Positions 35,943-49,033 of a DNA stretch of 64,000 bases are shown here, piece by piece. Position 1 is the stretch's first letter. The number at the start of each line of letters is the position of its first letter. Source of the stretch: Pelodera strongyloides. Its lineage: Eukaryota > Nematoda > Chromadorea > Rhabditida > Rhabditidae. A program made the position numbers and the translations under genes. The DNA is taken from assembly GCA_036852015.1 (NCBI GenBank), contig JAANDG010000229.1:147325-211324 (forward strand). The letters run 5' to 3'. The notes beneath the pieces were generated by a model. It was given only the letters and a program-made list of their open reading frames with translations, was not told where the DNA came from and did no database searches.

Positions 35943-38900
35943 TTAGTTGGGATCCAGAACGACCTTTCCGCCTTGGTCCACCTTGACGACCACGGGAGTT
36001 CCGGGCTCGAACTAGAAAGAAGAAGACTTAATCTATGGTACAGTATGGTCATTACCACCTTGAGTTGCATCATTCTTTTCCCGCGGTGCCTCTTCTCTTA
36101 TATACTAGGAAGTGTACGTACTGATGACAGCAGCAGCGGCTATCACTCGTAAGGAAGGAAGAATTCTTGGCAAGTTGTGTGAGATTTAGTTGTTACACGT
36201 TATTTTCATCTTCTTTTTTTTGTCAACGAGCTAATATCCATCTATTTAAATTGTTTTGGCTAGTCAATAAATAAAGTGACTTACCGAGGGAGGTATTCCA
36301 CGCATCGGTGTTTTCCAACCGTTTCGGGGAACCATTTGGATGCACTCGGGAATTGGGCAAACACTGGAATAAAAACACTGACAATGCGATGAAAAGTGAC
36401 AAACATAAACGTCTTCATGTTATAAAACAAATCACTTAATGCACACATGAGCTCTATTTGGCAACATTGTGGATGAGAACTTTGCTATGTAGCTGAACAT
36501 CGGTTTTACGAATCCCAAAGCCATACCTGTAGCAAAGGGTGCATCCTGTGCAGTCGTTCTCTTCGACCTTGGGGAAGTGCGTGACCTAAAGTTGGGAATA
36601 TGTTTTAGTTCATTATCTAAATAAAATTAGCTTACAAAGAAAATACCAAGGAATCGGGTGCGTTGAACCTTGAACTGCTTTTCTTCAAATTCGGAGCTAG
36701 ACCGCGGAGATTTTATTCTATATTGTCTGATTATTCATTTTAGCTAGCGTCTCATTGCTCAAATTAACAGACACTTTGTTATCGCATGCATCAGAACAAA
36801 GATAAATTACTTCGAGATGTTTACGTATCCTTATATCATTTTTATTTGGATTTGACTCTAAAAACACTTACGGGATCGAACTTGATTGCTTGATATCCAG
36901 AGTCATTGCATGTCATGTAGCACTTTCCACAGTTAATACACATATCGTCCTCGATCAGAGCCACCTTTTGCACCTTGTTATCCAAAGTAACATATGGGCC
37001 AATACGGGGCAGCGCGTTTCCGATAACCTCCTAAACGAATGAGAAACATGACATGCGTTTAACTTATGGGAAGGTTAGTGAGAGAAGACATTGATCGAGA
37101 AAATCTCATGTCTCTAGCGTTACTAACCTTGATGGAGTAGACTTTGTCCGGCTGGTTATCTGGCCGACTAGCGAATTGCACTTTGGTGTCTGTGAGCAGG
37201 TCAGACTTCTTCAGAACCTCGTGCTCGAGCTTTTCACGTTCAGCACGGAAGCCACCAAAGTTTGGCAGGTGCTAAAATCAAAGTTTTGAACAACAGCGTT
37301 ATTGAGTTCTTGGCGACCATGCCCGCCTGAATAATCCCGATCGCTAGTAAGATAAGACAAATAAAGAATTGAGTGATCGGAAGCTTACAGTGTTTTCGAC
37401 AAGCAGAGGCTTGCCCTTCTGGTGTTTTGGGACTGGAGGGCTCTGGCCGTCCCAGTCCCTGAGGGCTTCAATGCCCTTGAGGTACAAGAGTGCGCGGAGA
37501 CCTGCGCAGTAGTCTTGCACCACTGTGAAGTCCTGGTTCTGCACAGCTGAGCAAACCTGGAGTACTGACGCACCAGCGCTAAGGAACTGGAGTCCAGTCT
37601 CAGCAGACTCGATACCTAAATGGGACAAAATTAGATGATGATGCACAAATTGTTAACGCATTTCTGAAATTAATTGCGTCTTTGTGATTTCTACATATGT
37701 ACGTTATGCGTAATCAATTTCATTTAACTAAAGAACAGGACTGTCCTTCATAAAATGTACAGTAGTTTTTATGTAACTAATATATATGTAACAGGCGATC
37801 GGCATAGATGTGGAAAAAAACAAGTGTTGTCTTAATTTCACGTAAGGTTGTCGACGTTGAATTTTACATACCTCCTGTGGCAAGAATTGGGAATCCAGGC
37901 ATCTCGTTTGCAATTGCAGATACGGCTTTGAGGGCAATTGGCCGAATGGCTGATCCTGACATACCTCCATATGTCGTTCTAAATAGTAAGGTGATTGTTA
38001 GGCGTTGATTATCCGATGCATCGCAAATGAATGAAGACACACCAAACGATGATTATATCTCACCTCTTGTCGTTTCCGACTTGAGGCCATGCAGTTCCAT
38101 CAGCCTTCAGTTGCATCAGGGTCGAGACTGTGTTGGTGGCAGTCACTCCGTTGGCTCCTCCATCTCGTGCCGCACGAGCGATCAATCTGATATCCGTAAT
38201 GTTGGGAGTCATCTTCGGGAAGAACGGAATCTGCAATTTAAAGATTAAGGTAAGATACATACTTATTATTAGCGACTTCTGTATGATATATCTTAATACC
38301 ACTTAGAATCTGCAAAACAACTTCCTCACCTTAACAGTATCCCGTACCCACTTGGAGATTTGAGTTACGATCGCGGGATCTTGACCACAAGCCAGTCCCA
38401 TGCCTAGAAGGTTTAGTTTGATCATGGATCGACATTACTCAACTTCCAATATGTTTCTTAAATAACCAGGTACTTGTAAACTTCTATGGTCTCTACGAAA
38501 GCTATCACTTACCCTTTTCTCCCATTCCATGAGGGCAGGAGAGATTGAGTTCCAGAGCATCAGCACCAGCTTCCTCAGCCCCCCTTGCCAAGGTTTCCCA
38601 ATCCTCCTGAAAATATCAAATATTTTCGTGCCTGTTGGTGTTGGTTCCCCCTTAACATTGTCGGGATTATAGATAAACAAACCTTGCTGTAAGTGCACAT
38701 GATGGATGCGATGACAATCTTGGTAGGGAAATCCCTCTTTAGTTCTTTGACGCATTCCAACCAGTAGGCAGCTGACTTCTCTGAGATCAACTCGATGTTG
38801 AGGAAGGATCCCTGAACAAATAAGACGATAAGACCACTCTTGAGCATCAGAAAGGCGTATTGCAGGACAATACAGACAAACATGCCTGCCATTTTTTGGA

Positions 38901-41900
38901 GGTTTTATACATTAAATATTTACCATGTTAGGTCCATAGATGTGGTTGCTTGTCGAACCGCGCACGATGCGAGGCGAAACGTTGGTCACCAGATCCTAAT
39001 TGTGGTTTATAATAATCGATGGATTAATACCGTGGTTGTCGCGTGAGCGTGTTAAATTCACTCTAGTAAAACATATATAGAAAAAACTTGCATCGTCTGG
39101 CTCAAAAAAATCAAATATATTCGCACCTTATCAAGACCAAAGGTTTTAGTGAGTACGAATCCCCATCCCTGTTCGAATGCACGGCGACACATCGGACCAG
39201 TGGTTGTGGGAGGGGCAGACGCCAATCCGAAGGGATTCTCGAATTTGATTCCACACATCTCGACGGAGATATCAACCTGCACATATCTGGTATTAGTGAA
39301 TTTCCCAGTTAAAAATGGCCGCGTCTTTGCTTATAATTAATACGAGTCCATCAAATTAAGCACGTTTCTAGTTAGGTCAATCTATGTGTATGATCAGCTT
39401 CATTGACCGTCGTTCTGTGACCCCCCCCCCCCATTGTGTGAGCATCGCATCGCGCCAGGGGTGCCATACCTAGTTATTGTTTTTAATTACCTAAGTATAT
39501 TTCTGTTTCTGTTTAGCGTTGATGAATGTCAATCACTTTTTTACTTTACCTCATCAATAGGTGTGTAGAACAGGGGGAGCTGTGGCTCCAATCCGACTTC
39601 GTTACCGTGCAGTGACTGCAGATAGCGATGCATGTGCCAAGCAGCCACCTAAACAAAATGGTGTGTCTTCAAGGAAGATGTAAAAAAACCATATACTTTA
39701 TATTTATCATACCAAATTAACATTTGATACAATTGCCCATGTGTACATTCAAAATTGTGGGGTGCGCTGCATCGGATAACCCTGGAAGGGTACCAAGGAA
39801 TACGACTTGCTCTTCGAATTTGCTCACCTTTCCGTCATTGACGGATTCGACTGTTGTCTCCGCAACGCCTCCAATATCTCCTCCGACGAACACCGACGGC
39901 TCAGATGTTCCCTTTAATGCAGCCAGTTAGGAAAGACAACTAAGACAATTATCCGAACAAAATTGCGTGCATATGTATCTTCTCTTGTTCTGTTCAGTGA
40001 CGTACCTGTGTCGCCTTGTCGACTTCAGGGAGTCCCCACTTGTTCAGCTTAACGGGAGACAATGCTTCCACAACTAAAAGTTTAGTGTTAAGTAATATCA
40101 ATTAATTTGTGCTTTTCGTATACTGTTCAAGTGCACAAAGTTGTGACGACTACGCAACCCTACCATTCTGATCCAGCAGAGTCGATCCAAAGGCGGAGAT
40201 GACCCAATCGGCCTTGAGAGTAAGAGACTGCTCTTCGTCTTCGTACCTGAACATATACTTTGAGGAAGATTAAAATAATGAAGGTAGAATTGAAAGACAT
40301 CAATCGTCGCATCAACACACCAGTTTCCTTCATCGTCCTGTTCGGTCTTATGGAACTCCATCGAAACGATACGTCCGTCCTTCAGGTTCACCTTCTTCGG
40401 TGCCATGAATGGCATGAATTCACATTTCTCCTCTCTTGCAGCCTCCATCTAAACACAAGAGGGATAATTGTGGAAAGAAAGGCATTAATTCCTTCCAAAC
40501 CAAGCTGGTTCTTTTAATTAGCTCAATACATGGATGAATAGATGGATAAATACACGCATGCATTAATAAATGCTCGCGCGAATGGTGTATGTACTGTTTT
40601 AGATATCAGTTAATCGTAATTGACATGTATCGTGTTTGAATAAACGAAGTCTGCAGAACGCACCTCTTCAGGCACAGCACGGATTGATGTGAATCCCTTG
40701 CGGAATACGACAGTCACCTTGGAAGCACCACATCTAGAAGTAGAAGAACGATATGAAATTTTGATAGAAAATTAACAATAACTGTGACGTCTTTATACAA
40801 TGTATTTGCTTAATTGTACAATTTATGCTGGAGTATTAGTTATATACTATTCAATTGAATATTCTGGTTTTCAGACCGCAATTTGTATCTCGTTGGAGGC
40901 AACAACAGTGTTTTAATAATGAGGCTGGGTTTTCTAAATGTATACCTCAGAGCAGAAGTTGCGCAATCAAATGCAGTGTCTCCAGCTCCAAGAACCAGCA
41001 CACGTCCCTTCATTGAAGGAAGAGAGTTCGACTTGCAACCGCACATTCCTAGATAAAATTTTGTAGTACATCTAGGAGTCAAAGTTAATTTTTCAATTAC
41101 GGTATATACATAATGGTAGGGTTTGAAGATGGAAGCAGGCTATTAAAGATGTTCCAACCACGTTTATGAATACAGAACCCGATTCATCACGATCCCAATA
41201 TCTGCATGTCAGCAGTACCTGGCTTGGATGCCTTAGCCACCAAAGGCAAGTAGTCCTTGGAGGTGTAGAATCCATTAGCGATTTCCAGTCCCTTGAAGAG
41301 TCCGACCTTTTTCGGCTCGGGCATTCCAATTCCGACGAATACGGCCTAAACGACACAACTTCAATATGAGGTCAACATTAAGGATAACTTTATGCAAATA
41401 GTGTGTTCAGTTTAGAACTTTTGGTGTAAAAGACTAACCTTGGCTCCATCCTCCTTCAGCTTGCTCACCGTGAGGTGGTCCTTGTGCAGCGGCTTTCCAG
41501 TAACGATCTAAAAGAAGAATGTTATGTGCTGATATCTAGTTCGCCATTATTGCACTGCCCTATTCTGCACTAATGAATTGGAAAAAAAGAAAACAAAAAG
41601 AGGACTGCGCCTACCTTGACTCCAATGTCCTTTGCCAATTGGATCTCAAAGTCGACCACATCATAAGGAAGACGGAATTGGGGAATCTCGCCCGAACTAC
41701 AACGATCCCAAATTTAATTTCTACCAACATGTGATAAGTCAACCAATGTAATCAGCGTGTAATATTAATCAATGAATTTGTTTGGTTTATTAAGCGCAGC
41801 AGAACTTTGATGTAAACAGTTCAAACAAACCTCAAGCCGCCAATATAGTCCTGTTTCTCGTAAATGGTCACATCAGTGTATCCCAAACGGCACAGGAAAC

Positions 41901-44381
41901 TGGCACAAGAGATAGATGCAGGACCGCATCTAGAAAGGAATAATTCTTAATTAATCGTGATTATTTCTTAAACACTAATGTTCAATATCGAAATATCGAA
42001 TTTTCTCGGCAAAACGGATTTCTTTACAATAAACGCACCCCAGAAGGGCGATAGGCTGATCATGGGAAGCGTTTCTGCTCTCGCGAATCTCCTTTGAAAC
42101 AATCTGACGGATGTTCATCTGCTTGAAGATCTAAAACAATCACAAATGAGCATTTCTAAGATGTGTCATTCCTAGTCCCTTATCTTAATTCACCGGCTAT
42201 TCATCTATGTCACAAGTGTTAATGGTATTGTATAGTAGTCGATAACTCTGTGTTATTCTTCAGTTGTACTTGATCAAAATTTTCATGACGGTTTCCTCGT
42301 TGAAGTGTGCGTTGCTTGGGGTCAAACACGCTTTCAGTGTGACATCGTCTGTTCGCTTTATCTCTACGCGTGCTACCTAGTCGGTACCCCTCAAGCACGT
42401 ATCTGCTGTCTCTTTCTCACAGCGGATAGTTTTCCAAAAATATCTCTCAAAATATGAAACATCTGTCAATTTTTGGAAAAAAAGGGAAATTGAAAAGTGA
42501 TAGGAGAGCCAGCATCAGCGTAAATTCTCTGATCTATAGGTTCCCCTTTTTGAATATGACTGCGAGCATGACAGGATGATGCAATATGAATAGGTGTCGA
42601 GAAAGGGAAAAAGCTTCTTGAATTTTGCGTGTCAGTGAGGATACCAAAACAGCGGATGACCTGACAAATAAAAAAACCACCATAACGTGAAAAATAATGT
42701 GGAAATGAAACTAAATTAGTGATATATTCAATTACATTATACCATAATATCTTACATCAGTAGCAAACTGCTGAAGGCCTCCAATATTGATCGGTCCTTC
42801 TTCAGATCCATAAAGATTGCACGATCCAACGCAAAGATCAGAAGTGGGGCAAATCATTCCACAGGTCAATCCAAGCGGGTTGTCAGAGAGAATCTGACGC
42901 GCCGAACCATAGTAGTTCTGAAATTTGCTTATTTAATTTGTATGTTCTTTGTGTTGCGAGTGTGGCAATTGCAAAAAAAATTGCGTTGCATTACATGCAT
43001 CGTAAGTATCCAAATCGCACCTTGTTTGAAATACTCTGAATGAATGTCTTCACATCCAACTGAGTAGGGCAAGATTTTTGACAAGGGGCATCGGCACACT
43101 TCAGACATCTGAAATGAAGAATTGAAAAAGTGTTGTAATTTTGCGCTAATAAATGCAGAATATTTGAATTCGGCATGAAAGGTGGTGACGAGCGATAACT
43201 ATTTGTGCAAAATAATTCAATAACATAAATTACACCTGAGAGCCTCGCGAAGTGCTCCTCTCTCGGAAAGAGTTGTGTGCTTGATGTCACGGAAGTCATT
43301 GTCGAGTTTGGGTCCGCAGCTCTGAAAATACTTTGACTTTTAATTTGTATTTCGCTGTCTTGTAAGTACAGGCTGACAGGCTATGCAACATTGACTGATG
43401 CAAAAGTATTTATATAATCAAGAATGTGCGCAACAACTGTTCCTACGCTTACGATAGAAAAAAAAACACTTCAACAAAACTTACACCACATCCTTTGTCC
43501 GCATTTCTCTTCCAGTTATGCTTATTTTTCTTTGTTTCGTAGCTGGGAACAGCCTTTGCCTGGGTGTTGATCTTTGGATTCAGAGCGAGAATCGCCTGAA
43601 GTAAGATTTAGTTACAATGATGATCGGTATTACTGTAAATGAATCAGCAAGAAGTTGGGTCTCTTCATTTGAGATGTCCGGCGTAATAATACTTCAACGG
43701 ATACAACTCAATGAAGATATATGAACATCTATCTTATCTTTATTGGAGAAAAACCAGGGAGTCTGAAAGCTCGGCACTTGCCTTTCCGTTGAAGTAACTA
43801 CGATAAACGGAGCTCCTCTACGAATACATATAATTTGTTTAGTTCCAGTGCGAGTTTGTTGACAACGGAAGACTATTTATAACCTTTTATAACTCTTAAC
43901 CGTCCCCAATCCTGCTTAATGAGTCGAATTCAGTCTTCTATTAGCCGGTCTTTAAAAACATAACAACGCGTTATCTGAAGACTGTCTCAGCACCAATGGC
44001 TTTTTATCTTTGATGTCGGCAATCGTTCATTCAGAGATTATTCGTGAAAACTGTTCGCGAGACGATTCCTTTTTGTTTCAAAAAAATTGCTGATAAGACA
44101 AATCCATAATTAGACACGTGTTTAATTTATTAGTCTATTGGGTGGTGCTGAATTGCAGTGTGAGGAAAATGAAATGTCAGCAGAATTTGTATCAAAGCGC
44201 AACCTGTAGAAAGGTCATGCATTGTATTTGTACTGAGAAATGGAAAGGCATAAGCACCAATCTACTCGTAGAAAGTTTCCGCGTTGCTGCTAATAGCACA
44301 AACCCCTAATCGTAATTCGAAACTTACCTCAATATCCGGTGCATCTTGGGAGTATTTTCCGGTGGAATTTGGCGGAGCCAT
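35943..44381 (-). CDS. DPYD: Dihydropyrimidine dehydrogenase (NADP+)
   Basis: Exons, 5' to 3': 44328-44381, 43485-43595, 43236-43321, 43021-43108, 42756-42917, 42039-42130, 41831-41929, 41615-41696, 41439-41507, 41219-41345, 40946-41048, 40664-40733, 40321-40448, 40164-40246, 40006-40073, 39828-39911, 39550-39648, 39127-39276, 38924-38995, 38683-38811, 38513-38606, 38330-38403, 38064-38230, 37872-37978, 37389-37615, 37128-37271, 36872-37030, 36527-36585, 36285-36363, 35943-36011. All phases agree: 1044 residues (human 1025). Domains in order: N-terminal Fe-S region [14 protein letters not shown] from 85; FAD motif [12 protein letters not shown] (about 199-210); NADPH motif [17 protein letters not shown] (about 342-358); FMN/pyrimidine barrel with catalytic Cys at about 676 in [12 protein letters not shown]-terminal ferredoxin part with [11 protein letters not shown] (954-964) and [12 protein letters not shown] (988-999). 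It catalyses the first, rate-limiting step of uracil and thymine breakdown in the cytosol. No key residue is missing. Confidence 0.97.
39419..39432. repeat. Short poly(C) tract in a DPYD intron
   Basis: Twelve C in a row (39421-39432) between two DPYD exons. It is of note only because a much longer G run lies in the neighbouring glycosyltransferase gene. Confidence 0.8.
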
Positions 44382-47300
44382 TTCCTGAAAGATTTGCATT
44401 GGTAAAGATAGTCCGCCTAATATGTAATGTTCAAATTCATTCGAAGTATTTCAATGTTTCAGTAGAGATGGCCAAGAGTGAAGGAGCAATGCACATAATA
44501 GTTAGACTCAAGTTGACAAATAGAGAAGGGATCAAGCGGACAGAACTGTTTGCCATCCTACCGGCTACTTTTTAACTTGAAGGTCAAAAGATTAAGCGGT
44601 TGATTTATAACACAAAGCCATCAGTTTTGATGACTGTGAGACGTGCACTGTACTTAATTTCTACAGAGTTAGTACTGCTTTCACAAAAATATACACATGT
44701 ACAATTCACAATTAGCAAAAATATGATCTTTTGACAAAAATTTTCAGAAGTTATCATGTAGTATTAATGATCACTTTATTACTGATCATCGAGAAGAATC
44801 TATATGAGACAAAACTGGTCGGTCATGTGCGGGGTGAAATGTTGTAGTTCTTCTTTTCAGAATCAAGCGTAAGGTCGTGTAAACTGTGAGGAAAAAAGCC
44901 CATCTCTCCAAGTTACGGTCTTTTATGGAGATAGGTGTGCAAGAAAGAAGAAAAAACTACTTGATAAAGGGTCTCGTCCGATAACCCACGCAGCAAGATA
45001 AAAAATGCCCATTGACCTTTAGAGCAAAAAAAATGTTCTCATCCTGAATTGTCAAAAAAATTGTGGTCGGCGATTACTCGTAGCTTAATACAATTTATTA
45101 AAATTTGGCCGTGACAAAGTATGGATGAAAGTTAAGAATTGATGTTATGGAGAAAATAAAATTGTACAGTTCAAACAGAGGACTTAGTATGCCAATGTAT
45201 ATTCATCATATTTATGCTTCTTCCAGACCTATATACAAATTTTTTTGAGTTTTGACGGGGAACATACACTACTTTCGCTAATTACATATACTACCAATAT
45301 CATAAGTCCATCGTAGAGCCGGATATAAACCCTTGAACGGAACTCGTTGTTGACCCCCGGTAAACATAAACGGTATATTCACTTGAACTTTGGTCACTGA
45401 GAAACCTTAGCAGCGTTCAGAATAATATGGGATAGCATCAACCATTTCGTGTAATAAAAAATATGTATGTAGTTTGATAAGCAGCACATTAACTAGGCTG
45501 CTTAGGTGAAGCCAGACACCAAATTTATATGTAATGAAGGAAAGAACTATACATAATTGAACATGTACTGAAAATCAAGAGAATGCGTATCTGTTAAAAA
45601 TTCATACAATTCAGTGAACCAGCTTTTAGATAAACTTCCCGGAATTTTTTTTCCATCCAATAGGGTACAAGCAGAGACAATGCTGCTAAAAATCTATGAT
45701 GTTGATATTACAGTACATTTGTCTAACATATGCATAGCCAAAAAAAAGTAAATGTGGACGAAAACCTGTTCGAGTACGTAAATATTCAGACACTAACTGG
45801 TTATGTTTGTATTATTTGGGAGAGTAAATGTTGCGATTAACTATAATAGTATGACACGAACGCATTACTGTTGTAAACACGTAGACGGACCATGTGCTGG
45901 TATGAAATTGCATCGGACAAAAAGAATACGGACGATTGATGAAAACGTTAGATTGACTGATAGACTGTGGCATTGTATCACGTGAAAATAAGATATAAGT
46001 GATAATGTAAGGCAGCAGACAAAACGCCGTTTCACGATTGGTGCTCTTGGAAAGAAACAAAAATGTGACTGATTTTGGGATGTTGAGACAAGGAGATAAA
46101 AAGAGGAAGATATGGATGGAGAGAAGAGAGAGAGAGAGAGAGTGAGGAGAGAGAGAGAAGAGAGAGTTACACGTGCGTACATTTCAATATATAGGATTAA
46201 AAAAACTTTTTGCAAAGAAATCACTATGACTTGTGCACTACAGATGTGAAATGGTTTTTGCTTCGGATATTTTCTCATACGAATGAGTTCAATCGGTAAA
46301 ATCGATGGGTTAATATGGTTCGTGAAACTTTTGGTTCGGCGCAGAAAAAAATCAGGAGACACATGAATAGAGAAAAATCTAATGCGAGCAGGCATCAAAC
46401 GAATACGTGATGGAATTGGGAATACAAAAAGACAGTAAGAAAGTAGGAAAGTAAGAAAGAAATTACATAGAGAAGGAGCAGAAGGGCAGCATTGAGATGG
46501 TAGCTTGCAGAGATACGCATGTAAAAACGAACATGTATGAAAGACTTTTTGCTGGGTTTTCCTCGTTTCTTTCCGTTTCCCAAATTCGCATTTAACTATT
46601 CCCAACTTGAAGTAAACTTTTCCCATAATTGCCGAAGTTTACGTTGAATTCTTTAGTAAAATAAAACGGTCTAGGTAAACGTACTGAGATAAATGTATTG
46701 TGGATAAGTAGAAATGCCTTGTCTTCTAATGGCACTACAAAAATAGTCGCTCGGGCGACCGTCACTAGTTGTAGCAAGCATAGGTTTCACTTGCTCAGTC
46801 AAGGAAATATTCACAACCGCTTAAAAATTAAAACACTAAAGTGAACGCTTAACACAGCAGAGTTGACACTCTTCAGTCTCATAGAGTTAGATTTGTCTCT
46901 CGCTTCTCGCTCTTCTTTTTAGATTTGATCGTCATTGCAGCAGAGACCAAGGTCGCACGAGCTTTGAGAGGAGTCGAGAATCAAAGATAGAAAGAGAGAA
47001 AGAGAGAAAGAGAGAAAGAGAGAAAGAGAGAAACAGAGAAACAGAGTAAGAAAAAGAAATAGTTGAGCAGAGATAGAGGTCAGACTAAGAGAGTAAAGAG
47101 AATTAAACAATGTTGAGTAGACACACTTACTGTTCAATTCCAAAATCAAAATATTCAACAAAATTAGGTGAAAAGGCACACTGAGTTCGTTTTCAATATG
47201 AGAATGGGAAGTATAATGTGTTCTCGTGATAATCCTTTTCATATTTCAGCACTTTGCCCGGGATTAGCTTTCAATACATTTGCAATACTGGGACCGAAAT

Positions 47301-48604
47301 GTAACGAAAACGGTTGATATTGAATTTGGATTGAATGGTGATACTCAAAATTTTGGGGAGAATAGGCAAGCGCAGAACCAGTGAGGGAGAGAGCAAGAGA
47401 CCCTGATTTTTGGGTATTGGTATAGGAGACCGACAAGAATAGGGCACCGAGCACATGACAGTCCGAGAGCGAAGGGTCATTCGGAGAGAGTCAGGGAGAG
47501 AAAGAGAGATCATTAGAAAGAGATTAATGAAGAAACATAGAGAGAGCATGAGAAAGAGACTGTTTGAGAACGAGATATAGAGAAATAATCTGGAGTTAGG
47601 AGACAGTTCAGAAAAGAAAGAGGGAGTGAAGATAGATCAGTAGAGAGACAACAGAAGGAGAAAGGGAAGTCAGCTAAGGAAAACCAGCGCGACGCGAGAG
47701 AAAGCAAGTAAAGTAGCTTTGAAAACTGTGAGCTCGCACTGGCTCCCATGATGGCTGGGCAATATGCAGCGCAATAACCGTCTAAAGGAAATAGTTTAAT
47801 TAATGGGTGAATTTGTCTTTTCTCAAACAGTTAAACACCTTTTGTTTCACATTAATACAATATGACTTGGAATTGTGGAAAAACGTATGTGACGAACGAG
47901 TGAAACATATAAGTATACAAAGGAACATAACTAACGAACCTATGAAGTATGACGTATTGCTATTCTACAAATGCCACGGAACAGATGCAAAGTGCTAGTC
48001 GGCAGTAAATTAATATATATGGTGGACATAATTGCTCTAGGCGGATCAGCGGTTTTCTATCATCTCATTGGAGTACACTCTAACTTGTGTTGATCTTTGT
48101 ATCTGGGGCTATCAAACCGCAATTATGTAAGTCCTTTTCTGTTGTGCATATTTGACATGAATGTATGTACATTTGTACGCCCTCATTATGCGTGAAGGCA
48201 GATATGTAGCATATTAATGAATACGATGGGTCCCTGAATCCCAGTTCCTTGATGTGTAAATCTAAAGGAGACCGAAACCCGTGCACAAGAGATTTTGATA
48301 TTTTGGTCCAAGTGCTGTTATGCCACAAAACAATCAAATAGTATTTCAAACGAAGTTTATTCTGCACATGTGAAATCAATATGTATTATGAGCGAAGCGT
48401 AAGCAAAAAAGTAACCCGCATGCGACATAGTATTTATAATGCTGTTCAATTCAATTGATTCCTAACTGGTTTTGTATTCATATAAAGTTTCAGCCTTTTT
48501 GTTATACCATTTAAAACTATAATAATTCGAGTGAAGAAACATATAACGAGTGAAGGAAAATGCGAAAAAATAAGCAAATGTTGGAGATACATCTGTATAT
48601 AAAT
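44382..48604. other. Intergenic region dominated by purine-rich low complexity
   Basis: No exon with splice support is seen. GA-rich tracts include about 46121-46166 (GA repeats), 46988-47046 (units of AGAAAGAG) and a diffuse stretch of GAGA words over about 47350-47700. The long minus-strand frame at 45865-46626 and its neighbours are Ser/Leu/Phe-rich translations of this CT-biased strand and were not called. The region also contains the upstream side of DPYD and the 3' end of the glycosyltransferase gene. Confidence 0.5.
46988..47046. repeat. Tandem 8-bp purine repeat (AGAAAGAG)n
   Basis: About seven head-to-tail units, the last two with a C in place of G. It is part of a 1.6-kb purine-rich domain on the plus strand and could form triplex DNA. 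Confidence 0.85.
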
Positions 48605-48955
48605 TTATACTTCCATCCTATCTGGCAGCTTGCTTTGTACAGGTGCCACCAAGTTGTCCTTTTTCGATGCGTTGTGAGAGCACACTGATTTTCCACGGAT
48701 GGTTACCTGGAAGAGCACTTGGTTTATTTCTACATTCGCGCAGTATTTCTACGTTGTTAAACAGAAGAACCCATCGAAAAGGGCATTATTTTCATATTTT
48801 GTGTTAATTCTTTTAGTAATTATATATATGGAAGGGCACAGCGAGAGGAAGAACGTGCCTATCAAACAAGAAAGAAGCTGATAAAAGCCTGATAACCGTG
48901 AGTGATCACTAGACAAAAAGGGGACCACGTTCTTGTTTTCCGAAATAGTTTTCCT

Positions 48956-49033
<78 letters not shown>

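Noticed and set aside
45865..46626. 253-codon minus-strand ORF
   Set aside because: Translation of CT-biased low-complexity DNA; Ser/Leu/Phe/Ile-rich, no domain and no splice context.
46919..47749. Several overlapping minus-strand ORFs of 71-107 codons
   Set aside because: They translate the GA/CT repeats in different frames; composition follows the repeat, not a protein.
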